From the NCBI GenBank assembly GCA_022605955.1, contig JAKCOZ010000040.1, forward strand, positions 2,232,001-2,296,000: a stretch of DNA of 64,000 nt, in the 5' to 3' direction. The notes below the pieces were generated by a model. The model saw nothing but the letters and a program-made list of their open reading frames with translations. It was not told the DNA's origin and did not search any database. The DNA comes from Rallus limicola (lineage: Eukaryota > Chordata > Aves > Gruiformes > Rallidae). Shown here piece after piece: positions 1-13,045 of the stretch. A program made the position numbers and the translations under genes. Numbering within the stretch: position 1 is the stretch's first letter; each line of letters starts with the position of its first letter.

Positions 1-424
1 CTTTGGGGTTGTGAGGTTGTGGTTTTATTCCTAGCAGGCTTTGGGGTATCACTAATGAATTTTTAGTAATAAGTCAACAGCCCAGTTCTGCCAGGCCTTA
101 CATACTATATCACCTACTAGACGGTCCCCATCCCTCCACCCAGTTCCCCAGGATGCTTTGAACTCAGTGATAGCTGCTATTGCCCAGAAAAACATGCCAG
201 GTCCCCAGTGATTAAAAAGGAGACATTTCTGGGCCATAATAAAATCTATAAGAAACATCATTTTTCAGATCGATTCTTCTCTATTCCTGAGCAGAAGCTT
301 TAGGAGGAAAGAATGTTTCCCATGACTCCAAACAGATTTTTTGATTAAAAATATGGAAAATATTTATTTTTTAATTTTGCACTAGTCAAGACTTTGCAGT
401 AGTTTTTCAAGGACAAATGCTGGC

Positions 425-925
425 ACAGAATCTTAGTATCCCAGACTGGTTTGGGTTGGAAGGGCCCTCAAAGTTCCCCTCGTCCCATCCCCTGCCATGA
501 GCAGGGACACCCCAGCCCAGGGTGCCCCAAGCCCCATCACTCGGCCTTGAACCCTGCCAGGGATCCCAGGGCAGCCCCAGCTTCTCTGGGCACCCTGTGC
601 CAGGGCCTCCCCCTGCCCAAGAAGGATTTCTGCCTTCCAGCCCCTCTCCATCACCCTCCTGCAGCTGAAGGCCGTTCCCCTGGGTCTGGCCCTCCCCGCA
701 CTGGGCACCAGCCCCTCTCCAGCTCTCCTGGAGCTCCTCAAGGGATGGGAAGCGGCTTGGAGCTCTCCCCAGAAGCAGCCTTCTCTTCTCCGGGCTGAGC
801 CAGCCGAGCTCTCCCAGCCTGGCTCCAGAGCAGAGGGGCTCCAGCCCTCACATCATCTCTGTGACCTACTCTGGACTTGTTCCAATAGCTCCATAGTCTT
901 CCTGTCTTGGGGACCCCTGAGGTGG
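425..925 (-). mobile_element. CR1 LINE fragment (GGCCCTCAA-type subfamily)
   Basis: This is a 5'-truncated CR1 in minus orientation. Its 3' end lies at 425 (the CAGAATC... word) and it runs through the usual tail region of GGTTGGAAGGG, CCAGCCCAGGGTGCCCC and CAGCCCCAGCTTCTCTGGG. The same subfamily recurs at 60932-61205 and 62355-62410. Confidence 0.8.
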
Positions 926-1554
926 CCCAGTACGTCATTATTTCAGTCCAAGACTCCTGAGATCTCTTTGCATTCTAATCATCGATTTCCCCAAAATGTT
1001 ACATAAAATCAGAAAACACCCAGACAAGCCAACACCAACAAGGGAACAGAAGTGCTGAATGGCTGCAGAGGAGACAAAACTCAGATTTGCAGCTCAGAGA
1101 AAGACAGTAAGGAGTTACTCCAGTCTGGACCTTGCATCATGAATGATGACAAGAGCGTGCCTAGGAAAATACTCTCATTTCTCAGGACATATGAACCTGT
1201 TGTGAGTTAACCCAGGTAGGCAGTTAAGAGCCACTCACTCCCTGCCAGCAGTATGGAGAGAGAATTGGAAGGGTAAAAGTACCAAAACTCATGGGTTGAG
1301 ATAAAGAGTTTGATAAACAAAGCAAACCCTGCATCCATAAGCAAAGCAAAGAATTCATTCACCACTTGCCATCAGCAGGGGGGTGTTTAGCAGGACTAAA
1401 AGCAGGGCTCCATCACATATAATGTGATGGCACATGAAGACTAACTCAGAATATCCCCACTTCTTCCTTCTTCCTGAGATTTCTTTATTTTTGATTTGTC
1501 CTACAGTAGGACCTCTTCCTCATGATTCATCTTCCTTGGTGGTGCTCCCAAATT

Positions 1555-1645
1555 TCATAGAATCATAGACTATATTAGGTTGGAAGGGACCTCTAAAGGC
1601 TATCTAGTCCAACCCCCTGCAGTAAGTGGGACACTTTAAACTAGA
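1555..1645 (-). mobile_element. CR1 LINE 3' tail
   Basis: Starts with the inverted octamer repeat characteristic of CR1 ends (CATAGAATCATAGA), followed by GGTTGGAAGGGACCTCTAAA and CCAACCCCCTGC. Only the last ~90 bp of the element is present. It abuts the ERV remnant. Confidence 0.85.
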
Positions 1646-2200
1646 CCGGTAAAATGGTTCAAAGAATGGCCTTCTGGCCAAAATTTCTTCCTTCTGGTCC
1701 AGTCTATGATCATTTCAGGATTGGGTCATTAGGATTTCCCATTCAGTCCCATCAGTGTGATCCATATTGCACCATGATGCAGAGAGAGGACCCTCCCTTT
1801 GAACATCCAGCCCAGCACAGGCAATCAAGGTGCCAAAAGGAGCTGTGCCTCAATAATAACTGCTTCTGAAGTGGCTCAAGCTCCTTTCTACACTGCTAAT
1901 ATATCTTTTTTCATTTGAAGAGTGTAAAGCACATTTCTCAGGTCTTGTCCTGTGCAGACTGGCCCAAGGGCTACCACAAGAACTATCTCCTGTTTAATTT
2001 CTTCAAAGGCTTGTTGCTGTTCCCCACTGAAATTATTAGCCCTTGGGCTGGAAAGTAACTGCCAAAAGTGTGTAATTACATAGGGGAACTTGTTCCCAGG
2101 AAGTACTGTGGATGTTACATATACCATGGGGTGAGAAGTGGCTTGGAGAAAATTACTGAGCACCACTCCATCTCTCTTAAACAAGATAGTCCAAAGCACA
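1640..2200 (-). pseudogene. Degraded endogenous retrovirus pol remnant (RT/RNase H region)
   Basis: Conceptual translation of the minus strand gives scattered blocks with the look of a bird ERVL-type pol around the reverse transcriptase/RNase H junction. The most legible block is at about 1925-2035, where an open frame of 103 codons (1888-2199) reads through it. A further block lies at about 1650-1880 in a frame broken by stops. No start codon, no full domain and no flanking LTR pair were found. The rest of the element, if present toward 2760, is too decayed to read. It is non-functional. The assignment rests on recalled family resemblance, so family level is tentative. Confidence 0.6.
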
Positions 2201-3198
2201 GCTCCAACTCAGGAAATCCCACTTCCCATCACTGCTGGAAGACTCATATTCTGGGCAAAGCCAACTTTCACCCTTTCTTATATTGCATAGCTGAGATTCC
2301 TGGTGAAGGAGGCAGAACAGTGGCTATGCTGACCTTTGGAGCAGACTCAGTGTTTCATCTGGTTCAGTATTTTCTGCAATATTCATGGCAGCTTGTGTGT
2401 CTCATCCTTTTAGAGCCTAATACCCCTGCTCTCTGACTGCTGCTTTGCTCTCCATGGAAAGAGGGTGGCAGAGACATAGTTTTTCACCACAGTAAACCAA
2501 CAGGAGTAATTCTAGTTCTGGCTTCCAGAAGACTCAATTTAACTTTTCCAAGTTATATCTTTCATAAAACACTCTCAGATCCATTTCATCCAGATGAGCC
2601 AGAACTAGGTGCCTTTTCTCAGCTATACTGCCCAGGATGGGCAGAGCCAAGCTCAGGAGGAGACCATGGCAGTATCCTCCTATGCCAGGGTATGTCCTTT
2701 TTAGGGTAACCTCAGGCTGTTTATAGGAACAGAATCACTCCTATTATCCTCAGTCCTGGTCTGAGGGTACAGTGAAGGACTCTCCAAAGAGAGGCAGCCC
2801 AGGCATCCATCTTAGATCAAAACCAAAATTATGGGACTGCTGGGTGGATGTAGTAATTCTCCTCCACAGTGTTCAACTGGATGTTCCCATAAAATCTGAG
2901 CAGTGGGCCAGATCCCAATGCCAGCGCTGGCAGCTCACAGCAGGTGATTTCCAGGCAGTTGGCAGTAACCACTTATTAAGGTTAGCCACCACCAAGGTTA
3001 CGCCACAGTGAGACTCCAAACAGGAAGTAGGTGGAGAGGCCTTGCCTGACCAGGAAGGAATGACCAGCACCTCTGCTGGGCCGAGTGGAGAAGTCTCTTT
3101 TCCTTCCCTCCATTTCTGCAATGCCCTGTTCCAGATTGAGGGTCCCATCCCTTCCTCCTCTCTGGTAGGAAATATTTCCTTGCATCAACGCTAGCCTT

Positions 3199-3604
3199 GC
3201 AGGCTGAGGGAGCTGAGCTTGTTCAGCCTGGAGAAGAGAAGGGACCTCATTGCAGCCTTCCCCTCCCTGAAGAGAGCATAGAAACAGGAGGAAAATCAGC
3301 TTTTTAAAAGGGTAGACACTGGCAGGACAAGGGGGCTGGAGTGAAGCTGGAGGAGGGAAGGGGGAGAGGAGATCTTAGGGGGAAGTTCTTTGCAGAGAGA
3401 GTGGGGAGGGGCTGGAACAGGCTGCCCAGAGAGGGGGCAGGTTCCCCATCCCTTGGGGGTGTTGAAGGCCAGGTTGGCTGGGGCCCTGGGCAACCTTGTG
3501 TAGCTCCAGGCCTGGAGGTTGGTGTCCCTGCCTGTGCGAGGGGGTTGGAGCTCTGTGATCCTTGGGGTCCCTTCCAACTCAGACTAGTCTATGTTTCTAT
3601 GAAA
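3199..3604 (+). mobile_element. CR1 LINE fragment
   Basis: Plus-oriented and 5'-truncated. It begins in the GGCTGAGGGAGCTG / TTCAGCCTGGAGAAGAGAAG region and ends in CCCTTCCAACTCAGACTAGT and a CTATGTTTCTATGA tail. It shares its distal part with the copies at 37929-38495, 50408-50706 and 54006-54425. Confidence 0.88.
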
Positions 3605-3699
3605 GGAATCCCCATGGTGGTTATCCCTTTGGTGGGACTGGCAGTGGGAGGGTTGGCGAGGGGGTAGCAGCACCAACAAATGAGGTGGCCTTGGTCACA

Positions 3700-3990
3700 C
3701 AGGGTGTGTATGCAAATCTATAGCAGATTTGGAGAGAGCAAGCCTCTAAACAAATTTCATCCTCTCTCTCTCTTTCCTTGGAGGAAAGGGTTTGCAGTGC
3801 TGAAAATCTCGCTGTGTTTATTGCGGTCGCAGCCTGGAAGCCTTCATTTGCATATGCAAATCATATGCATTTTATGTAAATTACAGTGCGAATAATATTA
3901 TCGCCGCCCCTGCAGAATAGATCCTCTCCCATGGCAAATCACTTGATTGTGTTTCCTAAACTGAGAGTGACATTGCTTTGACCAGGCATC
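3700..3990. promoter_or_regulatory. Candidate POU/octamer-rich enhancer in WNT3 intron 1
   Basis: Directly visible are ATGCAAAT at 3710-3717, a perfect 16-bp palindrome made of two overlapping octamers at 3846-3861, and a third ATATGCAT at 3863-3870, followed by AT-rich TAAATTA and AATAATATTAT words. The block lies right after a CR1 (ends 3604), is itself repeat-free and contains CpGs in an AT-rich setting. Octamers are bound by POU-family factors. Whether this is an enhancer, and of WNT3, is inference. Confidence 0.4.
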
Positions 3991-4139
3991 ACTGAACATA
4001 ACATTTATATCTGATACGAGAGACAATAAGGAAGCCCAGTTCCTGGGCACACACCCCTGTCAGCAACTTTATTCAGGCTGCGTTCGTTAGGAAGAGAAGC
4101 AAACTCCAGCTCCCAAGCCCTGCCCCCCACTCACCACCA

Positions 4140-4162
4140 CCCCCCCCCAAAAAAAAAAAAAA
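4140..4162. repeat. Homopolymer C9-A14 tract
   Basis: A run of nine C residues is followed directly by fourteen A residues. Simple sequence only. Confidence 0.9.
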
Positions 4163-6171
4163 CAACCTTCCAGCATTTGCTGGCAAATAAGTCAGAGCAG
4201 AACCCTGTGCGATGCCAAGACAAAGGGGTGGAGGCAGATGCCAAATCACTTTCAAGCCCATGACAGAGCCCTGAGTCACCCAAACTGGAGCAGCTCTCCC
4301 AGAATGGGCTCATCTTACAAAAGTGCTGTTGCTGCAGCAACACTAATCCACACGCCAGCGGGCAGAGAGATAATGTGAGGGATGCAACAGCAGATTCGTT
4401 TGCTCAACTGCCATGCTCAGACAAGGGGAAATGATAGTAAACTAGAGGGATCTGCTTGCTCTGGTTTGAAGCCCTTTGTTTGGGGGACTCTTCAGGCAAA
4501 GGGTTTCTGAAATTAGAGGGAAGGGGTCTCAGTGAAGGGAAATGGCTCAGGTCTGAGCCTCTCCCTCCTCTGGGCAATCCCACAAACCAAGCAAGAAGGG
4601 GGCTGCAGGAAGGAAGGTGCTTCCAGGGCCAGGCAGGTGGTGTGGTCATCACCAACAAGTGGGTTAATACAAAAAAACCACCTATGAACACTGGCTGATT
4701 GGAGCAGTTGAAAAACCTCAGGAAGCTACACAAGATTTGGGGTAAGCTAATTGTGCCTCTTGCTGTCTGCTCACTCATCCCATGGTCAAGCAAGAGGTAA
4801 AAGGTGATTGTCCCAGCAGTGAGACTGGAATTGATCTTTGCCAGGGTTCAGACTTGCCCAGCTGAGGAAGTGAGGAAGGTCTGGGGAGGAAGCAGCGGTC
4901 ACCCAAAAATAAGGAGAAAGGACCACAAGAGCAGAGAGCACCTGGCAGTGTGTTAGTGTGGAAACACCAAGAACGATGTTTGTGGAGGTCAGGCTCACAG
5001 AGAAAGACACTGCCTTCAACAGAGCAAAGGCAGCAGGGACATTGCAGAGAGGGTTGACAGTCACAAAGGACATGGGGCTAGGCTGTCCTTTCAGGGAGGT
5101 GGCAGGATGTCTGAGGGAGACAGTTGGAACTTTAAAAGGAGGTGACATGGCTCAGGACACAAACAGCAAGAGAAGCTTGATCAGGAGGTAGAAAAAGAAA
5201 CCTTGCAGTGCATGGAATAGGGCTCAGAGGCAGAGGAGGAGGGGAAGGTATGGTCTGGAACAGAAAAGCAGAGGTGTAGATGACATGAGGAAGGGTAGTT
5301 AAGATTACAGTAGGAAGGAAGAGCATTACAGTGAGGAACAAATGAAAGGGAAGGAAGAAAGTCCAGTTTAAGGAGTCTTATTGAGGAAGAAACTTGTGAC
5401 TGAGCCAAGGGCTGCTAGCTAGACCTTGAGCTATGCCAAGCCTTTCAGTCCAGTGGTCCACCACCTTTCAGTCCATCCATCCATCCAGTATTTCATCTGC
5501 TCTGCCATAGAGATACTATGAAAGATAATCTCAAAGCTCTTACACAGCCTGCTCCCCTCTCACCACAGAGATGGTTATCTCATCACAGGAAGCTATCAGA
5601 TTGATGGGCACAATTTGCTTTTGGTAATTGCATGCTGGCAGTTACCAAACATCCTCTCATCCTTCATGTCCTTGGACAGAGATTCCAAGTGGATTCCCTG
5701 AGTACAGCTGAAGGCGCTGTTTTCTATATCTAGCTGCTGATATTGGTGTGACAGTTTTGTTCCATGTTTGGAAGATGCAATGTTAATAATCTTTTGGCCC
5801 ATTAGATGGGATAATACAGAGGCAGCTACAACTTAGAGGGGGCTGTGTGTGACAAACCTAAAATGCTTGAAGTGCACTCAGCAGCATGAGCACACACTCA
5901 GAGAGCAGCACTGGAAAGTGCATTTCTCAGCAGTCCTGCAAGCTTCTGTCAATGAGCAGAGAGGACTCCCAAACAGAAATGTCCCTTAGCCTAGGAAAAA
6001 AAACATCTGTAACAGTGCCTAGACAAAACCCTTAGGGACACAGGAAGCATCCATGGCAGGAGAGCTGAGAAAACCTTTAATATACTATATCCAATACTGG
6101 ACATGGTAAGGGAGAAGGAAAAGCACCAAATCTGCATTTATTCAGAGGCTGAGGTTGGCCCTTAATAAACA

Positions 6172-6262
6172 CTCTTTCCTCAGGGGGGAGGCACAGCCCT
6201 GGAACAGGTTCCTTTGGAGGTGGGGGATCTCCACCCTTGTAGGTTTACAAGATTTGCGTTGT
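6172..6262 (+). mobile_element. Old CR1 fragment
   Basis: A degenerate stretch keeps the order GCACAGCCCTGGAACAGG, GGAGGTGGGGGATCTCCA and AGGTTTACAAG, which matches the interior of the CR1 3' region in plus orientation. No tail is visible. Confidence 0.55.
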
Positions 6263-9200
6263 CAAAAGCATTGCCAACCTAGTCTAGGGTTAGGGGTTGT
6301 TCTGCTCCAAGTCAGAAGGTGGGATGGAGCTTCCAGAAGTCTGTTCCAGCCATCACTTCTGTGCTCCTTCACACCAGGACATTGTGCTCCTTGCACAGCA
6401 CCTTACCCAGAAGCTCAGTTCTCCTGACACATTTCCCCCTCTCTGGACTCAGATACAAACAAGGCCATGCACACTGCAGGCACCTTCTAACATCAGAAAT
6501 GTTGCTATTTGTAGCTTCAACCAGACATGAGTAATAAACCTCAAGCCCAGGCCATATGGGAAGATATTAAATTGCATCACACCAGCCAGGCTACACGCTT
6601 CAGTTGCTTCTTCTGATCTGTTAATTCAGGATTTTCAGGACAATTTAGTATTCTTTTCTAGAGGTCATTTTAAGCCACTTACCAAATGCAGTTATAATCT
6701 GACAATCCCACTTTACGACCTCACAGTATCTCATTGTCACAGAGAAGTTAATTGTAATTAATTCTGATAGCTGGAGTGGTTTTACAAGCACATTCTTACA
6801 GCATTGCTGTTTCTTGATTTTCCACTTGCTCCCAATCCCAGCACATTAACTCTGCCTTTGGAAAGAGCTGCTGGCAATGAGGGTGTTACCTGGTTATTGT
6901 GCTGTATAGTGAAATATTCCAGTGCACAAATCATTAAACAATCAGCCAATACCTTGATCTTCTTCCTGCCTTTTCTCTCTGTGCTTGACATAAGCATCTG
7001 AACTTCTTTATTTCTTAAACTACCTGTACTTTGAGATTCAACATAGATTTCCAACCACCTCTGGATGCTTCATGGTGCTGGGCACCTGCAAGACATAAAA
7101 TGCTTCTGAGGAATTGCTAGTGTGGAGTGATACTGGTTGCTGAGTGATTCTGTGTGACTACAGAAAGCATTTGCATCTGTGCAACAAGGAACATTCCAGA
7201 GGGTCAAGAATGACTTCTCTTTCACTTAGGACTCTCCTCACTCCAAAAGATGCAACAGGTGTTTGTCACAAGTTGCAGGTCTTCCTGCCCAGGTCATAAC
7301 TTTGCCATAGTTATTCAATCATGGTCGTCTCCATACTCTTATGAGAAATGAACATCTGCTTCTCTGGCAGGCAATAAAAAACCCCATGGATCTTTCTCAG
7401 ATCTACACCAACATCAGTGATGAGCTGTTGTTCCATCCCACACAGATGCTTGGATTTCTTATGAGTGTGAAAACTCACAGCCAGGTACTCCTGGCTCCAT
7501 GCTCTACAATGGTCCACATGAGCTAAGGGGCAACAGCCAAAGTCTGGATCTGGGATACATCCCAACCTGCTACACAAAGGGGTTTGCACCCCTGGGAAAA
7601 GTTCCAGAGCAGCCATACAAATGGTGTGTGCCAGGCAAGATCCATGCTGGTAGCACACACGTAGCTTTGGAAATGGCTAAGAAAGGTATTGTCTCCAGAG
7701 AAAATTACCCCTGGCAAGGATGAGGAACAGAGAGCGCCAAAGGGTATGCAGGAAGCCTGTGATGCATCAATAAACTCATCCAGGTTTGGTCCAGGGAGCT
7801 GGTGAAGCCACTTGTGGCCCAGCTTGATATGCAGGACTGCTCTGGGCCCTGCAGCAGAACATGTGTCTGCTCTTGAGCCAACAGGACTCAAAACCCAGCT
7901 GAGACTATGAAAAGGTGCTGAGAGGACAGGCACCTCAGGACATGGGAGGGAAGGAGCCAGTCACCTGGTATGGTGGGAGCACTTCCCAGGTTCCCACTGG
8001 TGTTTGCAAACTGTGGATGCTTCTGCAACATGAGCACCAGGAGCTGCAGGCTCACTGGAAACATGCTTAAAGCTGATTTCTTACCAGGCTTGTTTGGATC
8101 AGAAAGGAACAGAGCAGATCAAGCAGGTGTAGGACAAACAAAAACATCTTCAGGGGACAGAAGAGCTTTCCTCAGTGGTCTTTGAATTCAGGGGCAACAC
8201 TTCAGCACCACATGCCATCAGATGCAAGGGGAGAGCATTCAGCACAGGCATTTTTGGGTACTCAGTGTCCTTCCTCCATCCCCTGCACCAGAGACTCTGG
8301 GATTTGTGTGCAGTCTGCAGTTATCATCCTGTCCTTTGAGTTACTGAGCTGCCTTTACAACTTCTCACACACAGTGCTCCTGCATCCTTCCATGTCTATC
8401 ACCTGACAGTTGACAGGCATCTTCCCAAATGCTTCCTTAGAGACTGATAGGGAGTATTTATTTCCTCACACTACAGCTGCAACCAAGCACCCCTAATGCT
8501 GCCCAAGCACATCCTCCTCCTTTTGCTGCCTCTGTCAGTGCAGCCACTGTTGATGTGTGCAGAGAACCACGATGGCAGAAGTCACAGCAAGACACAGACC
8601 ATCTGGGCTTGTCCCCATTGTGAACCCAGGGGACAGGAGGAAAAAAAATCCTCCTCACACAGCCAGGCAGGGCTGTGTACTGTGACCACTGAACTTGATC
8701 CTTTTACCCCAAGGGTGAGGAATTCGATTGTATTGACTCAAACAGTTCTTTTCAGGAAAAAAAAAACCACCACAGGCTGGATTTGAAGACACCCAGTGTT
8801 AGAGAGTCTGCAACAAGCGTTGGACATTTGTCTTTTTCTTTGAAACTTGTGTCTTTGCATTTTGCTGGTCTGAATTCCCACTCACCAGCCATTGTCTTGC
8901 CCTCTTCTGCTGGACAGAAAGTCTTAATCTTCCCCTTCTCACTGTAACTAAATAATCTCTCAGAAGTCTTTCCAATAGACTAATCAAACTGTCAACATAA
9001 GCCACTGCCTCAGCACACTGCTATTGCTCTTTTGTCCCCTTTCCATGTTTAACATCCTATTTACAACAAGGAGGAGGCTTAAAACACTCCAGTTGCTGCA
9101 GTAATGGCTGCAGCATCATGTACTCTTGCCTGGGTAAGACAGCACACACTTGGCCAGAACATGATGAAGGCAACAGAGGTACAAAACCATCCTTAATATG

Positions 9201-12200
9201 TCCAGAGCCTAGGAGCTGAGTAATCCAATTTCATAAACATGACACTGTCGTCTTCCCCCTTGGATGTCTTATTTAACATTGCTGAATGTCAAAGGCAGTG
9301 GTTGCATTCTCATGGAGATACCATTGTAGAAGGCTATGGCTCAGTCTATATGAGCTCCACTAAAGCTCTGCACAGCTGCTCCAGGAGCTGTCTGCTGTTA
9401 GAGAAGTCACATTTCTGGCCAGCCTTTGATGTGCCCCAATAATACATCTACACTGCAGGCTCGTGCAGACACTCTTACACCAACAGGCATAGCAAAGAGG
9501 GATGTCCCTGTGTGGCCACCCCAGTGCCAGCAGCATCCTTGCCCTGGGCTGCTGTGGGGACTCATGGTGCCTTAGGTCCTGTTTCTGGCTCACAACTCAC
9601 CTTGGAGTTCCCATCCTGGTTTACTCTTCCTCAGTACTGGGGGAAAGAGATGTCATGGCAGGGCAAAGCAGAGTGCCACAGAAGGCAGCAGGGCAGTCAC
9701 AGCCAGGTAGTGTCCAACAAGACCATTCTTGAGGAAGTTGATCCTTTGGCATCCTCCACTCTTTCTCTCCCTTTCAATGGGCACTCCAGAGCTTTCCACA
9801 TACAATTGCAGCACCCAGAGATGAATCCTGAAGTTGGGAGTAGGTGTCCTCTAAGGGTTTTGCATTTCTTCAGCTAAACTCAGATGCTTTCCACTTGGAG
9901 AGAAGGTACCTGATGCAGCAAAGTCAGTCTAACAGCTTAGCCCCTCTTTTTCTCTCCCCTTTCCCAGCACCTGGTCCTCCCTGCCAAGCACTCCCCACCC
10001 ATTCCCTTGTGCCAGGTCTGGCATCTCTCTTGAGCCAAGCCAAAACCAATCTGACCTGCTAAACAGTCAGAAGACTAACTCAGCAAAATCATAACTAGTC
10101 AGAGGCAGGAGGAGCACCTGGGTCTTGTGCAGGGCAGGGGAGGGGAGACACCCCATTTCATTGTACTGCAGCCCAGCTGCAACCTGTGCTGTGGACACTG
10201 AGCAAAACAGTGGCAGAATGGATGCAGGGGTGTGGGTGATGGGTGGCAAGTCCATATGTAGGAAGGGCTACAGGGCAAAAGGGGATAAGGGAAAAAAGTC
10301 AAATAAACCAACATGATTCAATTCAGTTCGTGGGGGGAAAAAATCTCACCATAAGCCTGCTCTTGGGCAGGTCTTGGAGGCACCTGCCATTGGTCATTTG
10401 TGTTTGTAGTTGGGCTTCACCCAGCAAAGCCCATGTGCATTTCACAGTCTGGGACTCAAGGCAGGTTCATCAGTCCTTCCCTAATTCCCTGGGGAGTCAG
10501 TGGATCTTTCTGGAGTGTGGTACCTCTCACTTTCATGGGCTGGATTACCTATGTTTACATTGGTGTCTGCTTTTCTCCACCAGTTACAGCCTCCTGGAGT
10601 TTAAAGTAGAGAAGTGAACCTGGTTCCAGTGACAGGGAGAACAGGAGGTCCCATCCCTTCAATGTCCATTATACTCAGATTAGGAGCAAAGTTTAAAAAG
10701 AAATCAATGTTTTCTGAAACCCTGATGCTGGGTAACAGCACCCAACATGTCCTGGCCCTTGGACTCATCAGCCAGGTTAACCTTCACCCACCAAAGCCAC
10801 TTCTGGACTTGTTTTTACTGGAAATATTTGCATTTCCCTAAAATCTTTCACATCAAAGAAGTTAAAGTCTGCTGGTAGCAATCGTTGCAAGGCACTAATC
10901 CCTCCCAGGGCCCATGGACCTCATCACCCCTGCCAGGCAGACCATGAATGGCATCACTGAGATTCAGCCACACAGGTTAACAGCAGCATCCTGGGTGTTC
11001 ATTTTCCACTGCCCTGTCTGAAGAACCATGCGTCTCACAGATGAGGGTTGCCATCTCCAGCCCATGAGAGGACACAGGATGTGATCAGATCTCTGCAAAC
11101 AGGCTACTGGGGAGTTTGCTGCATCCAGCCAACAGCAGATCTCCTGCCTGTGCAAGCCTGAGGTTGTTTTCTCCTTGTCAAAATTAAATCCACTGGTTTG
11201 CTGTGGCAGCAAACACAGGGAACAGGACAGTGCTGAAATGCTGACCCAAAGCACGACCCCGTGGTCATTATTTTAGTCCTCCACCAGTTTGTGTCTGTAT
11301 AGCTGCTGAGGACAGGGGTCTGCACCTCATTCTCCTCAGTCCCAGGTCGTGGCCTGTCCTCATGCAGCCCCTGCCCACATCACTCCCAGCGCTGTCAGTT
11401 CTGCCACTGAGAGGAAAGATGCTTCCCCTTTTCTCCAAAATCAGGGCCTGTTGTGCCAAGTCACAGCAGTGCTGGTGGGAATGGACGCTTAGGAGTCTAC
11501 AGCCCAATCTCCCCGGAACAGAGCCATCCCCAGCACCATCCCAGGGCAGCCAGGCCTTTGTCCAGATGAACCCTTCAGAATCACTGTCCCACCACTGGGA
11601 CATTGCCCTCAGACACCAAAGTTTGCATCTCCTTGGCAGGGGTGGGATTCAGCCAGGCATCTCATGTGCCATGGGCTCATCCCAACCCAAGCATGCTCAG
11701 TGGAAGAGGATCCTGTTCCTGCTCAACACATGTGGGCTCAGCTTGGTACTGCTGTGAGCACCCTGTGACTGCCCAGGATCAGTCCAGCACACAGAATCTG
11801 GAGGTTAGCACCTTCCTGTGCTGCCACAATGTACCAGTGGGCATTACCTGCAAAATTCAGGCATGAATTTTGGCAAATATGATGTAGATTATTTGGTAGA
11901 TCAGTGGGAGGCTGAAGAAAACACATTTGAGGTTTAGACACTGAAAAAGCTGATCACACCAGCCACGTGTCACTCCTACTTTCAGCTAAGAAACCCCCTC
12001 ATGATATAAGCCCTGAACCAATGTTTGGGAGTTGAGCAATGCAGCTCCCCTGCCCCTAAGCTCCATTAAACCTGCAGCATCTGGAAGCAATTTATAGAGT
12101 GAGGGAAACCACATCCCATGGACAACAGTGACTTTTTAAAGAGTGTAGGAAGAAGACAAAACACAATCCCTCTTCAGGAGGGATGCTCTGTTGCTTCTGG

Positions 12201-12631
12201 GCACCCAGTGGTAATTTTTTTAATGGCTGAAATCATGGAGTGAGAAATAAAGTGATGGTTAATATTCCCCTGAGTGCAAACACCCACAGGACCAACCCAC
12301 AAGCTCCCCCCCCACCCAGCTACCTCCTTCCAACATCCACTTTGATGTTCCCTGGAGCCTCATCCTGCCTTTTCCCTTCTTCAGATTTCCCTTTTTGCCT
12401 ACTGCTGCACCCATCAACCTCCTTCCCACTCATGTCTCCTTGGGATTAAATGCTCAGAGTTTAATGTAATCCAGCCCCTGCCAGCCTGTCTGCAGGACAA
12501 GCCTCTTCTTGCCTTCCCTGCCATCCATCCACACACTGGGCACCTCATTTTCCTGCCACAGTGCCCCAGTCTCACCACCCTGATTCAATGCCTAGTTAGC
12601 AGTAATCTGGGACAAGGTTTGTTGAGCCCTG

Positions 12632-13045
12632 TAGTGGTTTGGTCCTGGCTAGAGGCCAAACACCCACCAAGCCACTCACTCCCAGAGGAGAAACAGGCAG
12701 AGCCCCTGTGGGCTGGGATAAGGACAGTTCACTGCCAAATACCAAAGTGAATACAGAACAACAATGGATAGTTACACTTACACCCAGTGCTAACACAGAG
12801 TATCTTACTGACCTGATGATTACAGATGGCAGCCTGGCTGACCCAACATCCCAGCCACACTCTGACTGTCCTGGAGGCAAAACAGCCCCCACCCTTCCCC
12901 AACCAGCTGCTTTTATAGGGAAGTGGTGTCAGGGGGTGTGGAAAACAGCCCCAGCTAACTCAGCTCACCTGGGCTGACTCTGCTCACCTGTGTCGGCTGA
13001 CTGGGGAGGTTAACCCTGGCCTGGCCAGAACCAGGACCAGCCCTT
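12632..13045. repeat. LTR-like dispersed repeat, copy 1
   Basis: The ~410-bp block opens with GGTTTGGTCCTGGCTAG and closes with GGCCTGGCCAGAACCAGGAC, imperfect inverted ends. The same order of internal blocks (CACTCCCAGAGGAGAAA, GGGATAAGGACA, TAACACAGAGTA, GACTGTCCT, GTCAGG.GGTGTGG) recurs at 55428-55832. It resembles solo LTRs of endogenous retroviruses common in birds, but I saw no internal retroviral genes beside it. The strand is not assigned. Confidence 0.6.

Noticed and set aside
5468..5486. CCAT repeats as a microsatellite
   Set aside because: Only about four units. No significance.
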